A DNA stretch of 37,206 nucleotides from Paraburkholderia solisilvae (GCF_902859875.1 NZ_CADIKF010000066.1:1-37206), one strand, 5' to 3'. Shown: positions 23,710 to 32,702, numbered from the stretch's first letter. Notes: generated by a model not told the origin, from the letters alone. A program made the numbers and translations.

Positions 23710-24264
23710 ATGAGTACCCGAACCCGAACCATCACCGTTGTGCTGCCGGTCATTGCCATTGCGCTCGCGCTGGGCGGCTGCGCGGTCGCGCCGCCCACGG
23801 GCCCGAGCATCGTTGCGCTGCCGCGCAAAGGCGAGCCGCTCAACCAGTTCCAGCAGGACGACTACGCGTGCCGCGACTATGCGTACCATTCCAGCGACGC
23901 GCAGGGCGCCGCGCAAGGCGCGACGCAAAACAGCGTGAACAGCACGGCGCTCGGCACGCTCGGCGGTGCGGCGGCCGGGGCGCTGCTCGGCGCGGCAGCG
24001 GGCAACGCCGGCGTCGGCGCGGCGATCGGCGCGGGCAGCGGCTTGCTGCTGGGCAGCGCCGTCGGCGCAAATGGTGCAACGTACGCGGCCGGCGGTCTGC
24101 AGGCGCGGTACGATGCGGCGTACGCGCAATGTATGACGTCGAAGGGCAATACGATCGCGCAGCCGCAGGCGCCCGCCTACGCGCCGGCGCAGCCGTACTA
24201 CTATCAGCCGGCGCCGCGCTACTACGCGCCGCCCGTGATGTACGCCCCGTACCCGTATTATTGA
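23710..24264 (+). CDS. Glycine-zipper outer-membrane lipoprotein
   Basis: The 184-residue product has a lipobox LGGC at about residue 24 (Ala at +2, outer-membrane sorting). A mature domain begins QDDYACRDYAYHSS, then a glycine zipper of about 50 residues (GTLGGAAAGALLGAAAGNAG and onward), then AYAQCMTSKG. The two flanking cysteines could form a disulfide. The tail is rich in Tyr and Pro (APAQPYYYQPAPRYYAPP) and ends YPYY. Proteins of this type sit in the outer membrane and are often linked to envelope integrity; the exact role is unknown. An in-frame start at 23647 exists but the signal peptide fits 23710. Confidence 0.85.
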   Translation: MSTRTRTITVVLPVIAIALALGGCAVAPPTGPSIVALPRKGEPLNQFQQDDYACRDYAYHSSDAQGAAQGATQNSVNSTALGTLGGAAAGALLGAAAGNAGVGAAIGAGSGLLLGSAVGANGATYAAGGLQARYDAAYAQCMTSKGNTIAQPQAPAYAPAQPYYYQPAPRYYAPPVMYAPYPYY

Positions 24265-24271
24265 TCGCGCG

Positions 24272-24300
24272 AGCCGACGGCGCGCCACGCGCCGCCGGCT
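24272..24300 (+). terminator. Terminator-like GC hairpin after the glycine-zipper gene
   Basis: AGCCGACGGCGCG and CGCGCCGCCGGCT form a 12-13-bp stem with one A-C mismatch and a CCA loop, eight bases after the stop. No U-tract follows, so termination strength is uncertain. Confidence 0.45.
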
Positions 24301-24786
24301 AATGAAATTCTGCAGAAAAACGCAGACGCTTTATGTGGTTCGAAATCTGCGTCATTTCGACTCTATTCACTGAAATGCAATTCAGTTTTTAGTCCAGTTA
24401 AAGACAGTCAGCCAAAGGCAATATAAATAAACAATGCGCCCGCATCGCTAAACACCGAAAATCATCAGCGAATTGACATCTCGCACCGGGCCGTAGTCCT
24501 CATTTCCCCGCTATCGCCAGTAGCCCTCGACACAGGGCCCACGGCCGATTCGACGATCTGGTAATACCAATAGAATAAAAAGGAAAGGTTGTATTAATGG
24601 AAAGTTGGCACAATTCGGGTGTATTGTTGCGAACATCCTGCCGGCTGGCGCATTGCCACAAAGAATGCCCTTAATGAGCAAGAAATTTGACGCAATTGGC
24701 ATAGCGTGACTTCCGTCGCATGTGTAAGCTCTTGCTGCGTCGTTCGATCTTGGAATAACGACGTTTCTCCAAGCGGAGCACTACGC
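24301..24786. other. AT-rich intergenic region upstream of the sigma-like gene
   Basis: Markedly richer in A and T than the genes around it (for example 24305-24450), as expected of a promoter region. TTGACG near 24686 resembles a -35 box, but no good -10 follows at normal spacing. No gene seen. Confidence 0.45.
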
Positions 24787-25314
24787 ATGAATGCAGTCTC
24801 GAATCCAGCGGTTTTACGCGCATTGGTTACGCGGGTGTGGTCGTTTGCGTACCGTGTGACGGAGGATGTGCCGCTCGCCGAGGCCATGGTGGCCAATGCG
24901 TGCAATGCCAACGCCAACGCCGAAGCAGACTGCGCGGTAAGCGAACGCGAGACGCTTGTGCGAATGCTGGCCGCCGCGCACAGCGTGCTGCGCAGCGGCT
25001 CCGCTTACGAACGCTATGAGCGCACGCGCCGCGCAACCCGCGGCGCGCCCGCGGGCGTCGGCGCAGGCAGGCGCCGTGTCCGCAACACCGACGTTCATTC
25101 CCGGATTCTCGCCGAGTTCCGTTCGCTCGCCCCCCCCGAGCGGGCGGCGCTGCTGCTCTCCGAGGTGGAGGGGTTGACGTACGAGGAGTCCGCGGAAGTG
25201 CTCGGCGTATCGGTGGATCGCGCGAAGCTCGCCCATGTGGCGGTGCGTCTGAAGCTTGGACGCGCATTCAACGAACACAGCGGCACCAAGGCGCCGATGT
25301 CCGCGTCCCGCTGA
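24787..25314 (+). CDS. Sigma-70 family (ECF-like) protein with a weak region 2
   Basis: The 175-residue protein ends in a clear sigma region 4: ILAEFRSLAPPERAALLLSE, then VEGLTYEESAEVLGVSVDRA and a recognition-helix continuation. This fold reads the -35 element. The N-terminal part (VLRALVTRVWSFAYRVTED) only loosely recalls ECF region 2, lacks the usual acidic 'AEDLVQE' signature, and is followed by an Asn/Ala-rich stretch. A basic linker (about residues 82-100) joins the two parts. GGAG lies about eight bases before the ATG at 24787. No anti-sigma gene is adjacent. It may be a divergent ECF sigma factor or a regulator that has kept only the -35-binding domain. Confidence 0.75.
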   Translation: MNAVSNPAVLRALVTRVWSFAYRVTEDVPLAEAMVANACNANANAEADCAVSERETLVRMLAAAHSVLRSGSAYERYERTRRATRGAPAGVGAGRRRVRNTDVHSRILAEFRSLAPPERAALLLSEVEGLTYEESAEVLGVSVDRAKLAHVAVRLKLGRAFNEHSGTKAPMSASR

Positions 25315-25350
25315 GCACGTCCCGCCTCACTGTCACGTCGGACTTGGGCC

Positions 25351-25503
25351 GTCCCCGGCACGGCCCGCTGGCCACGGCCACCGCCGCCTGCCGGATGTTC
25401 GCCGGCAACAGCGCCTTCGCCGTGGTTTCGTCGGTAATCCGAACCTGCGCCAGGCCCGCGCGGATCGCGCCCGTGACGACGCCGATCTTCTGTATCCCCC
25501 CCA
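25351..25503 (-). pseudogene. Relic of a SorC/DeoR-type sugar-binding regulator (C-terminal end)
   Basis: Read on the - strand, the stretch encodes IQKIGVVTGAIRAGLAQVRI followed by TDETTAKALLPANIRQ. This resembles the C-terminal end of SorC-family regulators (pattern IGVA...AIRAAL..G..NVLITDE.TA.ALL), but only about 50 residues remain. The usual segment between IGV and AIRA is shortened. There is no DNA-binding domain or start, and the upstream side runs directly into the end of the MetX-like gene. Most simply explained as a leftover of a deleted gene. Confidence 0.45.
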
Positions 25504-25529
25504 CTGAGCGGCGACCCGTCGCGTGACAC

Positions 25530-26558
25530 CTACTGCGCGAGCAACTCACGAATCGCATCGCTGATAAACGCCGCGTCTTCGACGTTCGCACTCGGCAATC
25601 CGGCGCGATGGCCCCAGACCGACGGAATCGGCAACAGCCTCGCGTTGCGCATCTGTTCGACTTCGAGCCGGTTGTCTTCGACCTGAAAATACAGGTCGGT
25701 GGCGCTCGGCATGATCAGCGCCTGCGCGGTGATCGCCTGCAGCGCCGCGTGAAAATCGCCGTGGTAGAGCGGGTTCGCCGAGATATCCGCGTGCTGCCAG
25801 GTCCACATATGCGCAAGCAGGTTGTTCGCATCGCGCCGCAGGAAATTCATTTCCCACGACATCACCAGATAGTCTTCAAGCGACGAAAAGCCGGCACGCC
25901 GCCAGAGCTCTTCGCGATAGAACGTCTGCGACATCGCCATCGCCGCATAACTGCGGCCCATCGCGCGCAGTCCGCGCTCGGGCCGCGAGACGAACGTGCC
26001 GTTCTGGAAGGCCGCGTCGGCGGTCAAGGTCGCGCGGATGCCTTCGAGAAACACCTTGTTGTGTTCGGACGTTTTCGCCGCGCCGCATGTCACCGCAAGA
26101 CGCCTGACCCTATGCGGATACAGCGCGGCCCAATGGTAGGCCTGGATGCCGCCCATCGACCAGCCGCACGCGAGCTGCAATTCGTCGACGCCCAGTTGTT
26201 GCGTGAGCAACCGATGCTGGATCGCCACGTTGTCGGCGATCGTGAAGTTCGGCCAGCGCGCGCCGTTGAACGGCTCGACCGCATTGCTCGGCGACGATGA
26301 CAGACCATTGCCGAAAAGATTCGGCACGACCACGAAGTAGCGATCGGTATCGAGCGCCGCGCCGGGTCCGATCATCCAGTCGACGTCGTAGTGATGCGCG
26401 GAAAACGACGTCATGTAGAGAATCACATTCGATTTGTCGGCGTTGAGACTGCCGTACGTCTTGTAAGCAAGCTTCGCGTCCCGAAAGGTGAGGCCCGATT
26501 GCAGGACGACGTGGCCGGCATTGAAAATCGAGTAGTCTTCCATGAGCTTTTTTGGCAT
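25530..26558 (-). CDS. MetX-like alpha/beta-hydrolase (homoserine O-acyltransferase family)
   Basis: The 342-residue protein has the alpha/beta-hydrolase fold of the homoserine acetyltransferase group. The nucleophile elbow GWSMGG holds Ser134; likely triad partners are Asp288 (SATDLYFQVED) and His317 (VWGHRAG). The oxyanion-hole region and VVVPNLFGNGLSSSPSN match the family's NVLGGC..T.GP segment only loosely, so acyl transfer to homoserine should not be assumed. Burkholderia species usually have a separate true metX beside metW, and metW is not here. It is a cytoplasmic enzyme without a signal peptide. A second in-frame ATG (26543) is possible; neither start has a strong ribosome binding site. 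Divergent from the amidase gene. Confidence 0.82.
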   Translation of the reverse strand: MPKKLMEDYSIFNAGHVVLQSGLTFRDAKLAYKTYGSLNADKSNVILYMTSFSAHHYDVDWMIGPGAALDTDRYFVVVPNLFGNGLSSSPSNAVEPFNGARWPNFTIADNVAIQHRLLTQQLGVDELQLACGWSMGGIQAYHWAALYPHRVRRLAVTCGAAKTSEHNKVFLEGIRATLTADAAFQNGTFVSRPERGLRAMGRSYAAMAMSQTFYREELWRRAGFSSLEDYLVMSWEMNFLRRDANNLLAHMWTWQHADISANPLYHGDFHAALQAITAQALIMPSATDLYFQVEDNRLEVEQMRNARLLPIPSVWGHRAGLPSANVEDAAFISDAIRELLAQ

Positions 26559-26784
26559 GAAAAGATGAGCGGATTATTCGGCGCTGCGCGAAAGCGCATG
26601 ATGGCATACCCATCAGGCAGGCGCTGACCGCTCGATCCCGGGCCGCGTCTCGCTGCCTCCCGATCATGCCGATGGGCGCTGCGAACGCAAATCACGCGCC
26701 CGTCGCACTCGATGTTCGCGCGCAACGTTTGCACGTGTGCGGATCAACACAACACCCCCTCGAATCGCAAGGATTGCATCGAAT

Positions 26785-28272
26785 ATGGATGAATCAGTTG
26801 TCGTTCTATCGGCACTTGAAATGCGGCGCATGATCGGCAGCCGCGAGCTGTCGCCGGTCGAGTTGCTGGACGCGTGCATCGCGCGCATCGAAGCGTTGAA
26901 CCCGGCGGTCAATGCGATCGCGGCAACGGATTTCGAACGCGCACGCGCCGCCGCGCGCCGCGCCGAACAGGCGGTGCTGCGCGGCGAGCCGCTCGGCCTG
27001 CTGCATGGCTTGCCGATCGGTATCAAGGATCTCGAGGAGACCGCCGGCCTGCTGACCACATACGGCTCGCCGCTCTATCGCGCGCACGTGCCGCAGCACG
27101 ACCACGTGATGGTCGCGCGTTTGCGCGCCGCCGGCGCGATCGTCACGGCGAAGACCAATGTGCCCGAATTCGGCGCGGGCGCGAATACGCGCAACGCGGT
27201 GTGGGGCGCGACCGGCAATCCGTTCAACCCGTTGCTGAATGCGGGCGGCTCGTCCGGCGGTTCGGCCGCGGCGCTCGCGACCGATATGCTGCCGCTGTGC
27301 ACCGGCTCCGATACCGGCGGGTCGCTGCGCATTCCCGCGGCGCTGTGCGGCGTGGTCGGTTTTCGTCCGACGCCGGGGCTCGTGCCGAACGACCGGCGCA
27401 AGCTCGGCTGGTCGCCGGTCACCGTGGTCGGCCCGATGGGCCGCAATGTCGCGGATATGCGGCTGCAACTGGCAGCGACGGTCGGTCTCGAAGCGAGCGA
27501 TCCGTTGAGCTTCGCGGTCGACGCGGGCCGGTTCGCGCATGTCGAACCGTTCGATATTGCGACGCTGCGCGTCGCCTACACGGAAGACTTCGGCGCGAGC
27601 GCAGTCGATAACGCGATGCGCGAGACGTTCCGCGCGAAAATCGACGTGCTCGCACGCGACGTGAAAATATGCGAACCGCTCGACCTCGATATGGGTGACG
27701 CGCATCGTTGCTTCGACATCGTTCGCGCGCAGAACTTCGTCGCGGATGTCCAGGAAATCTATGAGCGCGACCCCGCGTTGCTCGGGCCGAACACGCGCAC
27801 GAACTACGAGATGGGGCGCGCGATGTCGCTGGCCGACGTGGCGTGGGCGCATGCGGAGCAGACGCGCCTGTTCCGGCGTTTTCAGTCGGTGTTCGAGCGT
27901 TACGACGTGATCGTCTCGCCGACCACGCCGATCACGCCGTTCCCGTGGTCGCAATCGTATCTCGCGGAGATCAACGGGGAACCGCTCGAAAACTATTACC
28001 GCTGGCTTGCGCTGACTTACCTCGTGACGCTCACGAGCAATCCGGCGATTGCGCTGCCGTGCGGCACCGATTATGCGGGCATGCCGTTCGGCCTGCAGGT
28101 CGTCGGCGCGCATCGCGGCGACGCGCGGCTGCTCGATATCGCGCAGTCGCTGGAGGCGCATTGGCAGCGCGATGCCGCGCGGCGGCGTCCGCTTCCCGAT
28201 CTGGCGAAGCTCGCGCAGCCGGTGCCGGCGTTGAAGTCGATCGTGACCGCGCCCGCCGTGTTGAATGGCTGA
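26785..28272 (+). CDS. Amidase-signature family hydrolase
   Basis: The 495-residue enzyme carries the complete Ser-cisSer-Lys machinery of the amidase-signature family. Lys81 is in GLPIGIKDLEE, cis-Ser156 in NAGGSSGGSAA and nucleophile Ser180 in GSDTGGSLRIPA, with the typical 24-residue spacing between the serines. Such enzymes hydrolyse carboxylic amides to acid and ammonia. There is no GatB/GatC neighbour, so it is unlikely to be the tRNA amidotransferase subunit. The start at 26785 gives the family N-terminus (VVLSALEMRRMIGSRELSPV) and has AAGGA about eleven bases upstream. Substrate unknown. Confidence 0.9.
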   Translation: MDESVVVLSALEMRRMIGSRELSPVELLDACIARIEALNPAVNAIAATDFERARAAARRAEQAVLRGEPLGLLHGLPIGIKDLEETAGLLTTYGSPLYRAHVPQHDHVMVARLRAAGAIVTAKTNVPEFGAGANTRNAVWGATGNPFNPLLNAGGSSGGSAAALATDMLPLCTGSDTGGSLRIPAALCGVVGFRPTPGLVPNDRRKLGWSPVTVVGPMGRNVADMRLQLAATVGLEASDPLSFAVDAGRFAHVEPFDIATLRVAYTEDFGASAVDNAMRETFRAKIDVLARDVKICEPLDLDMGDAHRCFDIVRAQNFVADVQEIYERDPALLGPNTRTNYEMGRAMSLADVAWAHAEQTRLFRRFQSVFERYDVIVSPTTPITPFPWSQSYLAEINGEPLENYYRWLALTYLVTLTSNPAIALPCGTDYAGMPFGLQVVGAHRGDARLLDIAQSLEAHWQRDAARRRPLPDLAKLAQPVPALKSIVTAPAVLNG

Positions 28273-28280
28273 TGCGAATG

Positions 28281-28311
28281 GGCCGCGCCGCGCGATCGTC
28301 GCGCGGCGGCC
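28281..28311 (+). terminator. Terminator-like hairpin after the amidase gene
   Basis: GGCCGCGCCGCGCGA and TCGCGCGGCGGCC pair over 13 bp with a two-base bulge and a TCG loop, eight bases after the stop. No U-tract follows. Confidence 0.45.
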
Positions 28312-28461
28312 TGGCATACGCAGCAAAGCGACGCAATTGCGCGCCAATCTTCTACACTCGATGACGTAACACGCCACGCGTGCGACCTGCTTACAGTTAA
28401 TCGTGACAGACGTCGCGCAGCGTATCAGCGAATTTACGCAACAAGCTCGATCAAGGAGTGC

Positions 28462-29637
28462 ATGGTGGCTCAATCCGCCCTCTTCAAACCGTTGCAGGCA
28501 CGTGGCCTGACTCTGTCGAACCGGATCGTGATCGCGCCGATGTGCCAATACTCGGCCGAAAACGGCTGCATGAACGATTGGCATCTGATTCATCTCGGCC
28601 AACTGGCGGTATCGGGCGCCGCGCTGCTGACCATCGAGGCGACCGCGGTGTTGCCGGAAGGCCGCATCACGTATGGCGACGTCGGACTCTACGACGATGC
28701 AACCGAAGCCGCGATGCGTCGCACGCTGGAAAGTGTGCGGCGCTGGTCGAGTATTCCGCTTGCGCTGCAACTGGATCATGCGGGGCGCAAGGCATCGACC
28801 GAAGTGCCGTGGGCGGGCCGCAAGCAATTCGCGCCGGGCGATGCGCAGGGCTGGCAGACCGAGGCGCCGTCCGCGCTGGCGTTCGATCCGCAGGACCACG
28901 CGCCGGTCGCGCTCGATCGCGCAGGACTCAAACGCGTGCGGGATGCGTTTGCCGCTGCCGCAACGCGTGCCGCGCGCCTCGACATCGACCTGATTCAACT
29001 GCATTGCGCGCATGGCTATCTGTTGCATCAGTTTCTGTCGCCGTTGTCGAATCAACGCAGCGATGAATACGGCGGTTCGCTCGAAAACCGGATGCGTTTT
29101 CCGCTGGAAGTATTCGATGCCGTGCGCGCCGCCTTCCCCGATGACCGGCCGGTCAGTGTGCGCGTGTCCGGCACCGACTGGGTCGACGGCGGCTGGGATA
29201 TCGAGCAGACCGTCGCGTTGGCGCAGGCGCTCGAAGCGCGCGGTTGCGATGCGATCCATGTATCGAGCGGCGGCCTGCATCCCGCGCAGAAGATACCCGT
29301 GAGTCCCGGTTATCAGGTGCCGCTCGCGCGCACGGTCAAGGCCGCGGTGCGCATGCCGGTGATTGCGGTCGGGTTGATCAGCAGCTTCGAACATGCGGAA
29401 AGCATCGTCGCAAACGGCGATGCGGACATGATCGCACTGGCCCGCACCGTGCTGTACGACCCGCGCTGGCCGTGGCATGCAGCGGCGGAACTGGGTGCGC
29501 GGGCGCGGGCGCCGAAGCAGTATCTGCGCTCGCAGCCGAACCGCTACAAGTCGCTGTTCGGCGAAACGCGCGGTGTGAGCCCCGAGCCGAGATGGACCGA
29601 GGGCGACGACAGCCTGCTGAATCTGGACGACGAGTGA
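28462..29637 (+). CDS. NADH:flavin oxidoreductase, OYE family (YqjM/XenA-like)
   Basis: The 391-residue FMN enzyme is an old yellow enzyme that reduces activated C=C bonds or nitro compounds with NAD(P)H. Class signs of the YqjM group are Cys28 in APMCQYSA, which tunes the flavin, HLIHLGQLAVSG, QLDHAGRKAS, and the substrate-binding pair His181/His184 in IQLHCAHGYLLHQFLSP. The barrel continues through DEYGGSLENRMRF to DMIALARTVLYDPRWPWHAA. The ATG at 28462 is preceded by AAGGAG at good spacing. It stands as a single gene between an amidase hairpin and its own terminator. Confidence 0.93.
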   Translation: MVAQSALFKPLQARGLTLSNRIVIAPMCQYSAENGCMNDWHLIHLGQLAVSGAALLTIEATAVLPEGRITYGDVGLYDDATEAAMRRTLESVRRWSSIPLALQLDHAGRKASTEVPWAGRKQFAPGDAQGWQTEAPSALAFDPQDHAPVALDRAGLKRVRDAFAAAATRAARLDIDLIQLHCAHGYLLHQFLSPLSNQRSDEYGGSLENRMRFPLEVFDAVRAAFPDDRPVSVRVSGTDWVDGGWDIEQTVALAQALEARGCDAIHVSSGGLHPAQKIPVSPGYQVPLARTVKAAVRMPVIAVGLISSFEHAESIVANGDADMIALARTVLYDPRWPWHAAAELGARARAPKQYLRSQPNRYKSLFGETRGVSPEPRWTEGDDSLLNLDDE

Positions 29638-29657
29638 GCGGCCGCACGCGCGGCCGA

Positions 29658-29686
29658 TGCGTGCCGCGCCGCACGCAAAATTTTTT
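29658..29686 (+). terminator. Rho-independent terminator after the OYE gene
   Basis: TGCGTGC and GCACGCA form a 7-bp stem around CGCGCC. The A-run AAAA (29677-29680) and T-run TTTTTT (29681-29686) follow directly, so the stem can extend into A-U pairs and may also act on the - strand. Confidence 0.65.
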
Positions 29687-29780
29687 CGGTGCATGAAGGA
29701 ATCATGCAAGTGTCGCGTAGTCGAAGCGACACGCGCGCGCGGCCCGGTTTGCCGCGTGCGTTTCGATTCGACGAAAAAAT

Positions 29781-30005
29781 ATGGAACGCCTGTTTGTGAC
29801 GCGCAACCGCGCGATAGAAAAAATCATGATTCGCCGGCGCATCGTGAGCGATGCACTGGACAGCCGTCACGCGACTGACACGGACGCGCTGCGCGCGCAG
29901 CTGGAAGAGCTCGAGCGATTGCTGCTCGACGTGCGCGCCGGGCGCGCGACCGAGTTCGTGCTTCACGACGACGTCGCGGTGCAGTGCTTTGTGATGCCGG
30001 ACTGA
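29781..30005 (+). CDS. Possible small helical protein, doubtful
   Basis: A 74-residue frame with a basic N-terminus and a heptad-like helix (ALRAQLEELERLLLDVRAGR), ending VAVQCFVMPD. Codon use is like real genes of the region, and the second half reads as a coherent protein. However, neither ATG (29781, 29826) has a ribosome binding site and no family is recognised. The ATG at 29826 (MIRRRIVSDALDS) is an alternative start. Confidence 0.35.
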   Translation: MERLFVTRNRAIEKIMIRRRIVSDALDSRHATDTDALRAQLEELERLLLDVRAGRATEFVLHDDVAVQCFVMPD

Positions 30006-30190
30006 ACGCGCCGGCATCCTGCGCGGAGACCGTGCGCCTGCACCACGCGCGTGTGCGGCAGGCCGCATCGATGCGTGCGCAACGATGCACACGGCGCATA
30101 GCGATGCTGCCCTGGTATGCGCGGCTCATCATCCAATGACCGGGCTATCATGACGCCCGCACCAATCCCACCTTATACGATCAGGCAACA

Positions 30191-31312
30191 TCAGCCGCCC
30201 GCTGCCGCGCTTCGCGCTACGGCGACGGATCCCGCATCATGCACGCGCAGCCCGAGGCGATCGGACAACGCGGCGCGGTGCGGTGCATGCGGGTCGTCGG
30301 CATCGGCGCTTGCGGCGCGATCGTCCGCGTTCGCACAACGCATCCGCCATTGGTGCGGCGTTGCGCCTTCCTCTCGGCCGAACACGGTCGTGAAATGCGA
30401 TTGCGTGCGAAAGCCGACATTCAGCGCGACGTCGATCATGCTCATCCGCGTCGAGGCGAGCAGCAGCTTCGCGCGCTCGATGCGCCGCCGCATCACGAAG
30501 AGGCGCGGCGATGCGCCGACCGCCGCGCGAAAGCGCGCGGCGAAGTAGGTCGGCGACAGGCCGACCGCGTGCGCAAGCTGTTGCAGCGAAATCGACTGAT
30601 CGAGATGGTCATCGATGAATGCAATCGTGCGTTGCAGACGCCAGTTTTCGAGCGCCGGCGTTTTGCCGGTTTCGGGTTGGCCCGGTTCGGCCGGCTGCAA
30701 CGCGATGCCGAGCGCGCGCGCGGCGATCGCGCGCGCGATGGCGTCGACGCAGGTTCGGCTCGCCGGGTCGGGGCTGTCGAGCGCTTCGACAAGCACATGC
30801 ATCAGTTGCCGGATCACCGCGTCGCGCATGAACGGATAGCACGCGTCGTGCGCCTGTTGCGAACGGGCGGCGAGCACCACGTCCGGACAGCGCGCGACAT
30901 AGGCGGCCGACAGGTAAATATGGAGAAAGTCCGAGGGCGCATGCGCGCGATATTCGGTTTGCGTAGCGGGCGCCGTCACCTGCACCATGCCGCGCTCGAG
31001 CGGGCCGTCGTGCAGGACGCGGCCGTTCGATGACAGGCGCAGCAGCATCGGGCGCAACGCCAGCGCGATCACGTAATAACCAGGCGGACCGACCGCGGCG
31101 CCTTCGCCTTCGCCGCAGGTCGTCCAGCGCGCGAGCACGATCGGACGATTGCCGTGTGCCGGCGTGTCGTCGGTGTGCGACTGCGGCATGCGCCGCCAGC
31201 AGACTTCGTGACCGACCGGCATGCGCGGCCGCGGCGGCGGCAGGACCGCGCGCGTGGCGCCGCCTGCGCGAGCGGTCGACGGCTGAACGGGAAGGGGCAT
31301 GAACGACGACAT
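30191..31312 (-). CDS. AraC-family transcriptional regulator
   Basis: The 373-residue protein ends in an AraC-type double helix-turn-helix. The first runs ISLQQLAHAVGLSPTYFAAR (about residues 243-262), the second MIDVALNVGFRTQSHFTTVF, then GATPHQW. The N-terminal 200 residues form a poorly conserved sensing domain with beta-rich sequence (PGYYVIALALRPMLLRLSSN). A disordered Ala/Asp/His-rich tail of about 45 residues follows the DNA-binding domain, which is unusual for the family. The start at 31312 has GAGGTGA about seven bases upstream. Divergent from the DJ-1-like gene across 700 bases; either it or an unlinked operon could be the target. Confidence 0.88.
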   Translation of the reverse strand: MSSFMPLPVQPSTARAGGATRAVLPPPRPRMPVGHEVCWRRMPQSHTDDTPAHGNRPIVLARWTTCGEGEGAAVGPPGYYVIALALRPMLLRLSSNGRVLHDGPLERGMVQVTAPATQTEYRAHAPSDFLHIYLSAAYVARCPDVVLAARSQQAHDACYPFMRDAVIRQLMHVLVEALDSPDPASRTCVDAIARAIAARALGIALQPAEPGQPETGKTPALENWRLQRTIAFIDDHLDQSISLQQLAHAVGLSPTYFAARFRAAVGASPRLFVMRRRIERAKLLLASTRMSMIDVALNVGFRTQSHFTTVFGREEGATPHQWRMRCANADDRAASADADDPHAPHRAALSDRLGLRVHDAGSVAVARSAAAGG

Positions 31313-32012
31313 CGCGGATCACCTCGTAACGGAGGACGGAGCAACGACCGGGTCGTGCCGATGTGGGCCGTGCAGCAGGATCGGCCGCGCCGCCGATTTC
31401 GACGGGACACGTGTATTGTGGACTTGCTTCGAACATATCGTCGGCCGCACGCGGTGAAAATCGTACGGTAGTGTCCGATAAGCAAATCACCGTCTGCGAT
31501 ACCTATACGAAGGTATGCCTGCGGCGGGCATGCGCGCACCAGAACAGTCGAAGCGCGGCAAAAGCGCGAAGACCTCGCTGCGCAAAAATGGATCGATATG
31601 CTGCGCGGAGAATACGCGTTGCGCCGCGATGCTTTCATGGAAGCATGGACGCGCAACGGATTCAAGCCCGATATCGCGATGAAGGCGCGCGTGCCGCTCA
31701 CGGCATGCGGGCGGATTGCCGCCGCTTGCGTCCTCAGGCGCCGGTCGGCATCGTGCTGCGCGAGCTTGCGTGGTTCACAGCGTGCGCGCTGGCATACGTT
31801 ATGGCCGGCCGTATGAAAATCGGATCAATCCGCGCCTGCTGCCTCGGCGTTGCCGCTAGACGTTACTCGAAACGAACGCAGTCGGGCAGATGTAACGTGT
31901 CTTGCGTATTTGACAAGATCATCGAAAGATGGCTTGCCGTGCATCGAGCGTTCCGGTTGAATCGTCGGTGCGGCAGACGGGCAAGCGGCAAGCACACTCT
32001 GGAGCAATCGAT
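31313..32012. other. 700-base region between the AraC gene and the DJ-1-like gene
   Basis: No convincing gene. A frame from 31598 (MLRGEYALRRDAFMEAW) reads like protein for about 35 residues, then turns Arg/Cys-rich; it may be a decayed small gene. Promoters for both flanking genes must lie here but none stands out. Confidence 0.45.
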
Positions 32013-32702
32013 ATGAAAATCCTGATTGTTTTGACCTCGCACGACAAACTCGGCGATACCGGCAAGAAAACCGGATTCTGGCTCGAGGAACTCGCGGCAC
32101 CGTATTACGTGTTGAAGGAAGCCGGCGCGGAATTGACACTGGCATCGGTCAAGGGCGGCCAGCCGCCGCTCGATCCGAAAAGCAACGAACCGCAATTCCA
32201 GACCGATCTCACACGCCGTTTCGAGAAAGACAGCGAAGCGACATCGGCACTCGCCTCCACCCACACACTGTCGACCATGTCGATGGACAACTTCGACGCG
32301 GTGTTCTATCCGGGCGGGCACGGCCCGCTGTGGGACCTCGCGGAAGACAAGGATTCGGCCGCGCTGATCACGCGGGCGATCGCGACCGACAAGCCGGTGA
32401 CCGCGGTCTGTCATGCACCCTGTGTGTTCAGACACGTGAAAGGGAAAGATGGCAGGCCGTTCGTCGCGGGCCGGCCCGTCACCGGGTTTGCGAACAGCGA
32501 GGAAGAACTGGTGCAATTGACCAAGGTGGTGCCGTTCCTCGTCGAAGACATGTTGAAGGAACAGGGCGGCCGCTATTCGAAAGGTGGCGATTTCGAGCCG
32601 TATGTGGTGGTCGACGGTCTTTTGACGACCGGCCAGAACCCGGCGTCCTCGGGTCCTGCCGCCAAAGAACTGCTGAAACAACTGAAGCAATTGAAGCATT
32701 GA
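32013..32702 (+). CDS. DJ-1/PfpI superfamily protein (class I glutamine amidotransferase-like)
   Basis: The 229-residue protein has the DJ-1/PfpI fold in its HchA-like form. Cys133-His134 sits in the nucleophile elbow TAVCHAPC, and Glu25 in TGFWLEELAAPY is the likely third catalytic residue. YPGGHGPLWDL and TGFANSEEELV are further family segments. Members with this layout act as glutathione-independent glyoxalases or related stress enzymes that handle methylglyoxal. That activity is inferred from likeness, not shown. TGGAG lies about eight bases before the ATG at 32013. It is followed by a very strong terminator, so it is a one-gene unit. Confidence 0.9.
   Translation: MKILIVLTSHDKLGDTGKKTGFWLEELAAPYYVLKEAGAELTLASVKGGQPPLDPKSNEPQFQTDLTRRFEKDSEATSALASTHTLSTMSMDNFDAVFYPGGHGPLWDLAEDKDSAALITRAIATDKPVTAVCHAPCVFRHVKGKDGRPFVAGRPVTGFANSEEELVQLTKVVPFLVEDMLKEQGGRYSKGGDFEPYVVVDGLLTTGQNPASSGPAAKELLKQLKQLKH

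Noticed and set aside
25338..25370. GGGCCGT/ACGGCCC hairpin after the sigma-like gene
   Set aside because: Short stem in very GC-rich DNA without a U-tract, and inside the area of the SorC relic; not enough for a terminator call.
26806..29709. A 967-codon open frame on the - strand
   Set aside because: Antisense shadow of the amidase and OYE genes; His/Arg-rich sequence typical of reverse frames in GC-rich DNA.
31504..31516. TATACGAAGGTAT resembles one arm of the loxP site
   Set aside because: Only one arm matches; the spacer and opposite arm are absent and nothing else suggests a Cre target. Treated as chance.
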